The notes below the pieces were generated by a model that saw only the letters and a program-made list of their open reading frames with translations, was not told where the DNA came from and ran no database searches. From contig CAMWHN010000110.1 in assembly GCA_947174085.1 (NCBI GenBank), forward strand, positions 1 to 7,192: a stretch of 7,192 bases of DNA, read 5' to 3'. Position 1 is the stretch's first letter. Each line of letters starts with the position of its first letter. Source of the stretch: an uncultured Ruminococcus sp. GTDB lineage: Bacteria; Bacillota; Clostridia; Oscillospirales; Ruminococcaceae. The translations under genes and the position numbers were made by a program. Positions 1 to 6,345 of the stretch are shown in pieces.

Positions 1-150
1 TCATAGATTCTATCATTCTTGGCTGGGAAACAATTACAAACGCTTTTTCTAGTGCCTGGGAAGCCATTAAAACAGGTTTAAATGATTTCATAGATTCTAT
101 CATTCTCGGCTGGGAGACAATTGCAAATGCATTTTCCAGCGTATGGGAAT
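1..150 (+). repeat. Tandem 87-bp repeat within the tape measure gene
   Basis: The stretch beginning at base 1 recurs at base 88, a period of 87 bp or 29 residues. The first 19 bases are identical, and similarity fades after about 65-70 bases. Both copies encode IDSIILGWETI followed by NAFSS and WE. Most differences are synonymous third-position changes (for example ctt/ctc, gaa/gag, aac/aat, tct/tcc, agt/agc). The few amino-acid changes are conservative, such as T/A and A/V. The array probably continues to the left of the window. Confidence 0.85.
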
Positions 151-908
151 CTATCAAAAATTTCTTTACAACTGCTTGGAATAATTTTCAAGAAAATTTC
201 AAGACTGGAATAGATGCTATTAAAACATTTTGGACGAATGCCTGGACAAATATCAAAGATTTTTTTTCTAATACCTGGAATAATATCAAAACGACAGTAA
301 AAAACACCATGAATAATATGAAAAATATTATTTCTACTATCTGGAATAATGTGAAATCGGCGGTTTCAGAAAAAATCACAAGTATCAAAGATAGCATTGT
401 AAATGGCTTAAATTCTGCTGTAAGCTTTATAAAAAATCTTGCAAGTGAAGCTTGGTCATGGGGTGCTGATATTATTGATAATATTGTAAATGGTATTAAA
501 AATAAAATTAATGATGTAGCAAACGTTGTATCAGATGTTGCAAATACAATCTGGGAATTTTTGCACTTCTCTGTACCTGAAAAAGGTCCTCTTACTAAAT
601 TTGAATCTTGGATGCCCGACTTCATGAATGGACTTGCTAGCGGTATCAAAAAAAATCAGAAAGTTGTAGAAAACGCTGTAAACGGTGTAGCAGAGGCAAT
701 GCAACTTTCTATGAATAGCGATTTGAATTACACGATTAGTGGAACTAATGCCATGATGTCTGGTTCTTCTGCTGGAACAGTCAATAACTATTACAATGAC
801 AACAGTCAGACATTCCATCAGAATAATACCAGTCCAAAAGCATTGAGTAGATGGGACATTTATCGTCAAACAAATAACTTGCTTAGCAGAGTTAAGAAAG
901 CGGGATAG
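1..908 (+). CDS. Phage tail tape measure protein, C-terminal part (5' truncated by window)
   Basis: The reading frame is open from base 3, with no start of its own, and ends at TAG 906-908. That leaves 301 residues of a longer protein. Tape measure proteins fill the tail tube, set its length and are ejected during DNA entry. The visible N-terminal part is a regular helical array with Trp every 11 residues: W37, W48, W59, I70, W81, W92, M103, W114, counting from the codon at base 3. The C-terminal part holds the tape-measure hallmark: an AWSWGADIIDNIVNGI segment, then FLHFSVPEKGPL and a WMPDFMNGLASGI segment. A Ser/Asn/Gly-rich tail follows. It lies directly upstream of Dit, the usual order in siphoviruses. 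An internal ATG at base 309 is not a true start, because the repeat pattern runs straight through it. The family assignment is firm; the full length is unknown. Confidence 0.93.
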   Translation, partial: IDSIILGWETITNAFSSAWEAIKTGLNDFIDSIILGWETIANAFSSVWESIKNFFTTAWNNFQENFKTGIDAIKTFWTNAWTNIKDFFSNTWNNIKTTVKNTMNNMKNIISTIWNNVKSAVSEKITSIKDSIVNGLNSAVSFIKNLASEAWSWGADIIDNIVNGIKNKINDVANVVSDVANTIWEFLHFSVPEKGPLTKFESWMPDFMNGLASGIKKNQKVVENAVNGVAEAMQLSMNSDLNYTISGTNAMMSGSSAGTVNNYYNDNSQTFHQNNTSPKALSRWDIYRQTNNLLSRVKKAG

Positions 909-909
909 T

Positions 910-1758
910 ATGCAATTTTTTACTTTGAAAGTTGTAAATTCTTCTGGTGAAAGTTTTGAACTCACACACAACACTAAAAATTATGTTGTGAAAAATATTA
1001 GCGGATTGACAAGACCCACAACAGACATCAACACCAGCACAGGAACAGGAGACGGCACATACTACAATTCTTCAAAGCTCCAACAAAGAAACCTAGTGAT
1101 TGATGTTCTGTTGCGTGGTAATATCGAAGCAAATCGACAGAATTTATATAAAATTTTCCCCTTGAAAACAGCTTGTACAATATATTTCAAGAATCGTAAC
1201 AGAAATGTGAAAATAAAAGGTTATGTAGAAGTTTTGGACGGTGATATTTTTACCAGTCAGGAACAAATGCAGATTTCTATCATATGTCCACAGCCATATT
1301 TTGAGAGCTTACAAACGATTCATACAGAACTATCAAAAATCATGCGTTTGTTTGAGTTTCCATTCTCAATAACTGAATCGATTCCATTTTCAGAAAAAAG
1401 AAATTTACCATTATGCAGTATTTTGAATCAAGGTGATGTTGCATGTGGGTGTGTTTTCACAATTTCAATTTCTGGAGAAGTTTCAAATCTGAAAATCTAT
1501 AACGTAGCAACACAACAGTTTTTCGGCTTAAATTACACGTTTCAAGAAAATGACCAAATCACACTAAATACACAATCTGGACAAAAAAATATTTCTCTGA
1601 TTCGTGATGGAGAAATAATCAATTTGCTAGGCTATATGCAAGCTGGTTCTTCATGGATTCAGCTTGCTACTGGAATTAATAATTTTACTTTCACGGCTGA
1701 TGGGGCTGATTTTTTGAAAATCATCTTTGCCACTGTAGAACTATATGGAGGCGTTTGA
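910..1758 (+). CDS. Distal tail protein (Dit), siphovirus tail component family
   Basis: This 282-residue protein lies between the tape measure gene and Tal, the standard position of Dit. Dit forms the hexameric hub at the end of the tail tube, onto which Tal and the receptor-binding proteins assemble. The N-terminal half fits the siphovirus tail-component family: an opening strand (FFTLKVVNSSGESFEL), a glycine/threonine-rich loop around residues 40-55, then RNLVIDVLLRG, YKIFPLK and a strand-rich stretch ending in ISIICPQPYFES near residue 135. The C-terminal half (about 150-282) is a predicted beta-rich galectin-like region, as in other Dits, inferred from family architecture. The ATG follows the upstream stop by one base and has only a weak GGGA ribosome site, so translational coupling is likely. 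Its stop falls just before the next start. The family call rests on pattern and gene order. Confidence 0.88.
   Translation: MQFFTLKVVNSSGESFELTHNTKNYVVKNISGLTRPTTDINTSTGTGDGTYYNSSKLQQRNLVIDVLLRGNIEANRQNLYKIFPLKTACTIYFKNRNRNVKIKGYVEVLDGDIFTSQEQMQISIICPQPYFESLQTIHTELSKIMRLFEFPFSITESIPFSEKRNLPLCSILNQGDVACGCVFTISISGEVSNLKIYNVATQQFFGLNYTFQENDQITLNTQSGQKNISLIRDGEIINLLGYMQAGSSWIQLATGINNFTFTADGADFLKIIFATVELYGGV
1747..1751 (+). promoter_or_regulatory. Ribosome binding site that fixes the Tal start at TTG 1760
   Basis: GGAGG at 1747-1751 lies 8 nt upstream of TTG 1760. The in-frame ATG at 1745 sits just before this site and has no good Shine-Dalgarno sequence of its own. Starting at 1760 also removes a 14-nt overlap with Dit and gives the family-like beginning M-ILYVWKFDG. 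Confidence 0.7.
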
Positions 1759-1759
1759 C

Positions 1760-2848
1760 TTGATTTTATATGTTTGGAAATTTGATGGTGAAAAATACCA
1801 GAAAATAGATGTTATTGATGATGCTACTTCTGTTATCTGGGTGAGAAGATTCCAAACCGCAGGAGAATTTGAAATTTATATCCGTGCAACTAAAAAGCTA
1901 TTTGAATTATTCACGCAGGAAGAATTGCTAATCACAAGACATGATGTTCCCGAAAGTGCTATGATTCCAGAGAGAATAGAATTGACAACAGATTCAGAAA
2001 ATGGCAATTATTTGATTATTTCTGGAAAATCTGCTGAAAGCATTCTTGGAAGAAGAATCATTCCAAGAATCACAACTTATAGCGGAACAGTAGAGGTATG
2101 TATTCGCTATCTTGTGGGTGTAAATCTTATCACTTTGCCAAATAGCAACAGAAGAAAAATCAAATTATTAGAATTTTCGGAAGCTCATGGCTATCCAGAA
2201 ACAATTACGAAACAAGTCACAGGCAAAAATCTATTAGAAACAATTTCTAACATTTGCGTGACTTATGGATATGGCTTTAAACTGTCATTTACAGGAGAGA
2301 AATTTATTTTTGATGTTTACAAAGGCATTGACCGAAGCTTGCACCAATCTGAAAATCAGTTTGTGATATTCTCACCAGAATTTGAAAATATCGGCAATAC
2401 AAGCTATATCTATGACAAATCAACACACTACAACTCCGTTACAATTGCTGGTGAGGGAGAGGGCAAGGACAGAAAAATTTATACTGTATTAACTGACTTT
2501 GCAGAAGCAAAAGAGCTTTTTCTATACGAGAAGTGGATTGATGCAAGAAATGTGTCCTCTAATGCTGAAGATGGTGAATTAAGTGACGAAGAATATGAAA
2601 GCATTATGACACAACAAGCCAGAGAAGAATTGGAACAGTGCAAGCCAACAATAGAGTTTAGCGGTGAAGTTCTCGACACAGGGCTATATAAATTTGGTGA
2701 AGACTATGGGCTTGGTGATACAGTTTCTATTGTCAACGAGTTTGGCATTTCTGGCACAGCCATTGTTACGGAAATCACAGAGGTGGAAGATGAAACAGGC
2801 TATAAGCTCACACCAACTTTTTCGGATTGGAGATTAGACGAATGGTAA
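1760..2848 (+). CDS. Tail-associated baseplate protein (Tal), Siphovirus ReqiPepy6 Gp37-like
   Basis: This 362-residue protein (367 if the ATG at 1745 were used) matches the Gp37-like tail protein family. Its N-terminal pattern is a short strand (ILYVWKFDGEKYQKIDVID), then SVIWVRRFQTAGEFEIYI, the typical W-x-R-R-F-x-x-x-G-E-F-E signature at about residues 26-38. Next come an LITRHDVPESAMIPERIE strand and a SGKSAESILGRRII segment, all usual in the family. The C-terminal half holds a YGLGDTVSIVNEFGISGTAIVTEITEVED stretch, the family's closing beta region. Tal proteins cap the tail tip below Dit, and some carry peptidoglycan-cleaving domains for infection. No hydrolase domain is visible here, so a structural hub or cap role is more likely. 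I chose TTG 1760 because GGAGG lies 8 nt before it. The last 7 nt overlap the next gene's ATG, which suggests coupling. Confidence 0.87.
   Translation: MILYVWKFDGEKYQKIDVIDDATSVIWVRRFQTAGEFEIYIRATKKLFELFTQEELLITRHDVPESAMIPERIELTTDSENGNYLIISGKSAESILGRRIIPRITTYSGTVEVCIRYLVGVNLITLPNSNRRKIKLLEFSEAHGYPETITKQVTGKNLLETISNICVTYGYGFKLSFTGEKFIFDVYKGIDRSLHQSENQFVIFSPEFENIGNTSYIYDKSTHYNSVTIAGEGEGKDRKIYTVLTDFAEAKELFLYEKWIDARNVSSNAEDGELSDEEYESIMTQQAREELEQCKPTIEFSGEVLDTGLYKFGEDYGLGDTVSIVNEFGISGTAIVTEITEVEDETGYKLTPTFSDWRLDEW
2829..2832 (+). promoter_or_regulatory. Ribosome binding site supporting the ATG 2842 start
   Basis: GGAG at 2829-2832 lies 9 nt upstream of ATG 2842. The alternative in-frame TTG at 2827 overlaps this site and would add only MEIRR. 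The sequence after ATG 2842 (VTYGFFNSIDGDRKYNA) is the usual start of related phage tail proteins. Confidence 0.65.
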
Positions 2849-4218
2849 CATATGGATTTTTCAATAGTATAGACGGCGATAGAAAATACAATGCTGATGA
2901 CATTTCTAATTTCTTCTTGAAATTAATTTCTGATGGGGTGTTTGCAACTCCTGCAAATTCTATGCAGGTACAAGAAGTTTCTGGTATGACGGTGAAAGTC
3001 TCAGCAGGTTGGGGCTTTATCAAGTGTAAGTGGATTAATAACGATAGCGATTTCTATTTGACATTAGATGAATCAGATATTATTTTAAATAGAGCTGATA
3101 GAATCGTCTTGCGACTGAATCAGGAAACCAGACTAATTGAAATCGCTGTTAAAAAAGGAACACCTGCCGAAAATGCATATGCACCTGATTTGCAACGTGA
3201 TGATACTATCTGGGAGCTGTCACTTGCATATGTTTACGTTTGGGCAGGACAGAAAGAAATTACACAAGCAAATATTGGTGATGAGCGTGGTTATTCGCAT
3301 TTATGTGGGTGGGTAACAGGAAGAATTCAGGAAATAGATACGACAAATTTATTTGCACAATATGATAATACTTTCTGGAGTTTCTTTAACGCCATAAAAG
3401 AAAATTTCGTACCAAATGCAACGCTTGTTAGGCAGTTATCTATAATACACATCACAACAGAAAAAAAAGAATCTACCATTGCAATTGAAAACGAAGAATA
3501 TAACCCATATTTAGACATGTTAAACGTTTATGTAAATGGCATGAAGTTAATACCAGATATTGATTTTACTATTAATATCTCACAAGACGGATTTCATAGT
3601 ATTATACTGACAAAAGCGCTTGATGTGGTTGGAACACCTGTAGAATTTGAAGTTTTAAAAAGCATTTATGCTGAAAACGTTGCAACAACCATGACAGAAC
3701 TAGTACGGCTACAGCAAAAAGTTTCAGAATTGGAAGAAAAAAAATTAGATGAATCTGATGCATTCTTGCCTTACATCTACCCAGACATTAGTGGAAATGG
3801 TGTGATTGATTCTTCTGTTTCTTCATGGATTTCGAGTTTTGCTGCTGATTGTGCTGCTGGAAACTATACCAATGATATGAATGGCTGGGTAGAATTTGCG
3901 GAAGAAAATGGACTGAATAAAAATATTTTCCCCGATGTCAATGGTGATGGTGTCATAAATGCAGAAGATTCCGCATTAGTTTCAGGATTTTCTTCAAAAG
4001 TTGGAGCTGGAAACTATACTAACTGCAAAGCAGATTGGAATGCGTACATGTTAAAAAATACACTATCCGATTTGCAAGAAGCCTTAAACAGAGTTTCAGC
4101 TAGACTTGCTACTTTAGAAAAGTCATTTGTTCCGATTGTCCAACTTACACAAGAAGAATATGACGCTCTGGAAGATGAGGAAAAGGACGAAAAAACAATT
4201 TACATTATTAAAACATAG
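2842..4218 (+). CDS. Tail fibre / baseplate protein with two dockerin-like EF-hand repeats
   Basis: This 458-residue protein follows Tal, where receptor-binding or upper-baseplate proteins usually lie. Residues 1 to about 165 look like the N-terminal attachment domain of such proteins: YGFFNSIDGDRKYNADDISNFF, then VSAGWGFIKCKW, NRADRIVLRL and DDTIWELSLAYVYV. A linker and a coiled-coil stretch (LVRLQQKVSELEEKK) follow. Residues about 313-412 contain two 50-residue repeats. Each has a 12-residue calcium loop (D315 to V326, D365 to D376), then AGNYTN (339-344, 389-394) and a conserved Trp. The second loop has the full dockerin pattern D1, N3, D5, N9, D12. The first has S3, N5 and D9 but Val at position 12. 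A second helix (LSDLQEALNRVSARLATLEKS) leads to a C-terminal LTQEEYDAL...IYIIK motif common at phage fibre ends. The tail role is well supported by context. Dockerin-type binding is inference, and no cohesin is visible here. Confidence 0.8.
   Translation: MVTYGFFNSIDGDRKYNADDISNFFLKLISDGVFATPANSMQVQEVSGMTVKVSAGWGFIKCKWINNDSDFYLTLDESDIILNRADRIVLRLNQETRLIEIAVKKGTPAENAYAPDLQRDDTIWELSLAYVYVWAGQKEITQANIGDERGYSHLCGWVTGRIQEIDTTNLFAQYDNTFWSFFNAIKENFVPNATLVRQLSIIHITTEKKESTIAIENEEYNPYLDMLNVYVNGMKLIPDIDFTINISQDGFHSIILTKALDVVGTPVEFEVLKSIYAENVATTMTELVRLQQKVSELEEKKLDESDAFLPYIYPDISGNGVIDSSVSSWISSFAADCAAGNYTNDMNGWVEFAEENGLNKNIFPDVNGDGVINAEDSALVSGFSSKVGAGNYTNCKADWNAYMLKNTLSDLQEALNRVSARLATLEKSFVPIVQLTQEEYDALEDEEKDEKTIYIIKT
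3778..4077 (+). repeat. Two 50-residue dockerin-like repeats (150-bp period)
   Basis: Two in-frame units have their calcium loops starting at 3784 and 3934. Each reads (Y/F)PD, a GxGVI loop, a short helix with Phe, AGNYTN and a Trp-containing helix. The unit is longer than a classic type I dockerin repeat (about 22-24 residues), because the AGNYTN plus Trp-helix segment is inserted after the F-hand. At loop positions 10-11, which govern cohesin choice in known type I dockerins, the residues are SS in the first repeat and AE in the second. Confidence 0.75.
4144..4170 (+). repeat. First copy of a dispersed LTQEEYDAL-coding motif
   Basis: This copy encodes LTQEEYDAL near the C-terminus of the fibre protein (residues 435-443). 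The second copy is at 5116-5142 in the 113-residue protein and encodes the identical nine residues. The DNA differs at only a few, mostly third, positions. Both copies are followed by an acidic stretch and a short YxII ending. Confidence 0.8.
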
Positions 4219-4228
4219 GAGTGATGAA

Positions 4229-4426
4229 ATGGAAAAGCTGATAAAAGAGTATGAGGAACTGTACCGAGCTATTGTCCGTAGAATCTATGAATTAAAAAAG
4301 AAGTACAATACAGAATTTCTTATGACGATGGAACGGCAAAATCTAAAATCGAGAATTGACCTTTTGGAAGAAGAACGCTTCGACTTAGTGCAGAACATAC
4401 ACGACATGCGGACAAGATTTTCATAG
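4229..4426 (+). CDS. Small charged helical phage protein, function unknown
   Basis: This 65-residue protein starts at ATG 4229, with AGGAG at 4217-4221 lying 7 nt upstream. The frame is open further upstream to an ATG at 4127, but that start would overlap the fibre gene by 92 nt and lacks a ribosome site. Almost the whole protein is predicted alpha-helical, with heptad-like spacing (LIKEYEELYRAIVRRIYELKKKY, then LKSRIDLLEEERFDLVQNIHDM), so it is probably a two-helix coiled coil. It has no membrane segment or signal peptide. Small proteins of this kind are common between tail and holin genes in Firmicute phages and are usually unnamed. Its position suggests a tail-tip or lysis accessory role, but nothing in the sequence shows which. 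Confidence 0.8.
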   Translation: MEKLIKEYEELYRAIVRRIYELKKKYNTEFLMTMERQNLKSRIDLLEEERFDLVQNIHDMRTRFS

Positions 4427-4441
4427 ATAGGAGTAAAAAAC

Positions 4442-4822
4442 ATGTTGAAATATTTAATTATGATTGCTATTGTCGTTGGTCTGGCTGTATCAGATTGGCT
4501 GACTGGCAATATCAAAGCACATATCCATAATGATTATAAGAGTTCGGTGATGAGAACTGGACTTTGGCACAAGGCGAGTGAAATTTTAATCATGACAACT
4601 GCTTGTGGCTTTGAGTTTGGCATTGAAAAATTAAGCCAGTATTATGAAAATTCAGAAATTGGCGAGATTACTGGATTAATTACGGCAGGATTCATTTTTG
4701 TTTACATTGTTTTTATGGAAATTATTAGCATATTTGAAAATTATGCGGAAATTAATCCACAAGCAACATGGGCTAGCAAATTTATTAAAAAATTAAGAAA
4801 TTTTAATAAATTGGACGATTAA
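4442..4822 (+). CDS. Phage holin (toxin secretion/phage lysis holin, Cph1/phi29 type)
   Basis: This 126-residue membrane protein starts at ATG 4442, with AGGAG 8 nt upstream. Holins open the cytoplasmic membrane at a set time so that the endolysin can reach the wall. Three hydrophobic stretches are visible: about residues 3-20 (YLIMIAIVVGLAVSDWL), 46-58 (a weaker ILIMTTACGFEFG segment) and 75-96 (GLITAGFIFVYIVFMEIISIF). The SDWLTGNIKAH motif after the first helix, then the RTGLWHKASEI stretch, is the signature of the Phage_holin_4_1 family. So are the Glu in the last helix (VFMEIISIFEN) and the charged C-terminus with Lys/Arg. It lies two genes before the endolysin, so it forms the lysis pair with it. 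Identification is confident; the number of true membrane passes is not. Confidence 0.93.
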   Translation: MLKYLIMIAIVVGLAVSDWLTGNIKAHIHNDYKSSVMRTGLWHKASEILIMTTACGFEFGIEKLSQYYENSEIGEITGLITAGFIFVYIVFMEIISIFENYAEINPQATWASKFIKKLRNFNKLDD

Positions 4823-4842
4823 CAACTATAGGAGCTTTTTTT

Positions 4843-5184
4843 ATGAAAGATAAAAAGTATTTAGATGATGTCGGGACACAAGCACTCATTGACGAACTTA
4901 AATCCAGACTTGAAGAAAAGCAGAACATCATAACCAGTGATGAAATTGATAAGAAAGCTGCTGAAACTATGGCAAAAATGCTTGTTAATTCTTCAATAAA
5001 TTTTTCAGAATTAAAGGGTGTTGTTGACGAAATTAATGAAGAATTTGGAACAGAAACAGCAATGTTTTGGGCTAAAACGAGTCTTGGTTTATTACCAGAG
5101 CTTAATATCGTCTGTCTCACACAAGAAGAATATGATGCGTTAGATGATGATAAAAAGCCTGAAAAATATGAAATTATTGAATAA
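4843..5184 (+). CDS. Small phage protein with fibre-like end motifs, between holin and lysin
   Basis: This 113-residue protein starts at ATG 4843, with AGGAG at 4830-4834 lying 8 nt upstream. I do not recognise a named family for the whole protein. The N-terminus (KYLDDVGTQALIDELKSRLEEKQ) resembles a segment often seen in phage tail or head-fibre proteins (KYLD..GL..L...IK.KL). The middle is helical, charged and non-membrane. The C-terminus (LTQEEYDALDDDKKPEKYEIIE) repeats the C-terminal motif of the upstream dockerin-bearing fibre protein. The shared motif suggests a virion-associated accessory part of the tail tip rather than a lysis protein, despite its place inside the lysis cassette. A role as an antiholin or lysin partner cannot be excluded. 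Confidence 0.8.
   Translation: MKDKKYLDDVGTQALIDELKSRLEEKQNIITSDEIDKKAAETMAKMLVNSSINFSELKGVVDEINEEFGTETAMFWAKTSLGLLPELNIVCLTQEEYDALDDDKKPEKYEIIE
5116..5142 (+). repeat. Second copy of a dispersed LTQEEYDAL-coding motif
   Basis: This is the partner of the copy at 4144-4170, with the same nine residues in the same reading sense. It lies close to the C-terminus of the 113-residue protein, so two otherwise different proteins share one terminal module. Confidence 0.8.
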
Positions 5185-5200
5185 AAAGGAGTAAAGAAAA

Positions 5201-5953
5201 ATGACTATTGCAGAAAAAATTTTTAGTAAACTTATTTCATTTGGAATGACTGTAGCAGGAGCTTCAGGACTAATGGGAAATTTAGAAGCAGAATCTGCTT
5301 TGAATCCAAAAAATTTACAAAATACCTATGAAAAAAGTTTAGGTTACACAGATGAAAGCTATACAAAAGCTGTTGATAACGGCACATATTCCAATTTTGT
5401 GAAAGATTGTGCAGGTTATGGATTAGCACAGTGGACATACTGGGCAAGAAAACAGGACTTGCTATCTTATGCAAAATCTTGCAAGAAATCTATTGGAGAC
5501 TTGAACATGCAACTTGGTTTCTTGCTGAAAGAGCTGTCCGAAAGTTATCCTGCTGTGCTGAAAACTCTGAAAACAACTGGTAGCGTAGCAACTGCTTCTG
5601 ATTGCGTTATGTGCCAATACGAACGACCTGCCGACACTTCTGCAACAGCAAAGGCATATCGTGCTTCACTCGCACAAAAATATTATAACATGTTTGCAAC
5701 CAAAACAACTACAGAAACAGCAAACAAGAGTATTTCTGAAATTGCACAGGAAGTGCTTGCTGGAACATGGGGAGATGGTTCTGAACGCAAAGAAAAACTC
5801 ACCTCTGCTGGGTATGATTATGATGCGGTGCAAGCAGAAGTCAATAAAATTCTAAATCAGGAATCTGACTGCAAAGTCACAAAACAGGGGAAATATTTTT
5901 CTATTACTGTTGATGGCAAAGCATATTCTGGAACATTGACTGAAAATGAATAA
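5201..5953 (+). CDS. Endolysin: phage tail-lysozyme domain plus CW_7 wall-binding domain
   Basis: This 250-residue protein starts at ATG 5201, with AGGAG 9 nt upstream. Residues about 3-165 match the phage tail lysozyme (Phage_lysozyme2) fold, which cleaves the glycan strands of peptidoglycan. The motif GLMGNLEAESALNP (24-36) carries the likely catalytic Glu (E31, in the position of Glu in the common GNIxxES motif). The motif YGLAQWT (73-79) is also typical. Residues about 177-218 are a Cpl-7-type CW_7 repeat (EIAQEVLAGTWGDGSERKEKL, then AGYDYDAVQAEVNKIL), which binds the peptidoglycan muropeptide. The last 30 residues look like a small beta hairpin. There is no signal peptide, so export depends on the holin. 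It is the last gene before the operon terminator. Confidence is high for the role and moderate for the exact catalytic residue. Confidence 0.93.
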   Translation: MTIAEKIFSKLISFGMTVAGASGLMGNLEAESALNPKNLQNTYEKSLGYTDESYTKAVDNGTYSNFVKDCAGYGLAQWTYWARKQDLLSYAKSCKKSIGDLNMQLGFLLKELSESYPAVLKTLKTTGSVATASDCVMCQYERPADTSATAKAYRASLAQKYYNMFATKTTTETANKSISEIAQEVLAGTWGDGSERKEKLTSAGYDYDAVQAEVNKILNQESDCKVTKQGKYFSITVDGKAYSGTLTENE

Positions 5954-5955
5954 CT

Positions 5956-5993
5956 AAAAAAACAGCCTTTCAAATTTGAGGGGCTGTTTTTTT
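5956..5993. terminator. Bidirectional intrinsic terminator between convergent units
   Basis: An 11-bp stem has its left arm at 5961-5971 and its right arm at 5978-5988, with the six-base loop AAATTT. It contains two G-T wobbles. A run of A lies before it and a run of T after it, so it reads as a Rho-independent terminator on both strands. It ends the late phage operon from the left and the recombinase unit from the right. The stop of the minus-strand 110-residue gene lies immediately beside it at 5995-5997. Confidence 0.93.
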
Positions 5994-5994
5994 A

Positions 5995-6327
5995 TTAGTT
6001 TTCTTCTTCAAACTTTTTGCATTCTTCACAACAAAAAGCGTCAGCTATATCCTCATAGACAATGGCTACAGAAATGGTTCTTGTTTCGTCTGAAACAACA
6101 ATTGCATCTTCGTTAACAAAACTATTAAAAACCCAATGATTTTTAAGATTTTCTTCTATTTCACGTTGCACTTCTCTAATACTATGATACGAAAGACAGA
6201 AACTATCATCTACCATCATGATAGAACGTTTAAAAAAATCACAATGCTCTTTCCAGTACACAGTTATCAAAATCGAATAGTCATTCTTATTTTTTGGAAT
6301 ATTAGATAAATATTGTTTTAATTTCAT
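5995..6327 (-). CDS. Hypothetical 110-residue protein paired with the recombinase
   Basis: I do not recognise this family. The ATG (6327-6325) has GGTGA four bases upstream, the same unusual ribosome-site geometry as the recombinase gene before it. The 18-nt gap points to a two-gene transcript. The protein is soluble, with no membrane segment. It alternates predicted strands (YSILITVYW, SIMMVDD, DAIVVSDETRTISVAIVYED) with a charged helix (SIREVQREIEENLKNH). The C-terminus has a CCEEC cluster followed by an acidic tail. With only one such cluster, a zinc site would need two more ligands, possibly from C29, C44 or a partner. It could be an accessory to the recombinase or an unrelated cargo gene; the sequence does not decide. 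Confidence 0.7.
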   Translation of the reverse strand: MKLKQYLSNIPKNKNDYSILITVYWKEHCDFFKRSIMMVDDSFCLSYHSIREVQREIEENLKNHWVFNSFVNEDAIVVSDETRTISVAIVYEDIADAFCCEECKKFEEEN

Positions 6328-6345
6328 AAGTTCACCACTTTGTTA

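Noticed and set aside
188..974. Two long open frames on the minus strand opposite the tape measure gene
   Set aside because: They lie antisense to a strongly supported gene, have no ribosome site or family pattern, and arise from its low-complexity AT-rich codons.
3778..4077. CRISPR-like repeat
   Set aside because: The 150-bp periodicity is coding and in frame, with divergent units; there are no short identical repeats with unique spacers anywhere in the window.
4127..4228. N-terminal extension of the 65-residue protein from ATG 4127
   Set aside because: It would overlap the fibre gene by 92 nt without a ribosome site, while ATG 4229 has AGGAG 7 nt upstream.
5661..5855. Short plus-strand frame inside the endolysin gene
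   Set aside because: It is a different frame within a well-supported gene, with no ribosome site and no recognisable protein pattern.
5954..5994. Phage attachment site or tRNA gene at the end of the lysis module
   Set aside because: The sequence is fully explained by a terminator hairpin; no tRNA cloverleaf or repeated core is visible in the window.
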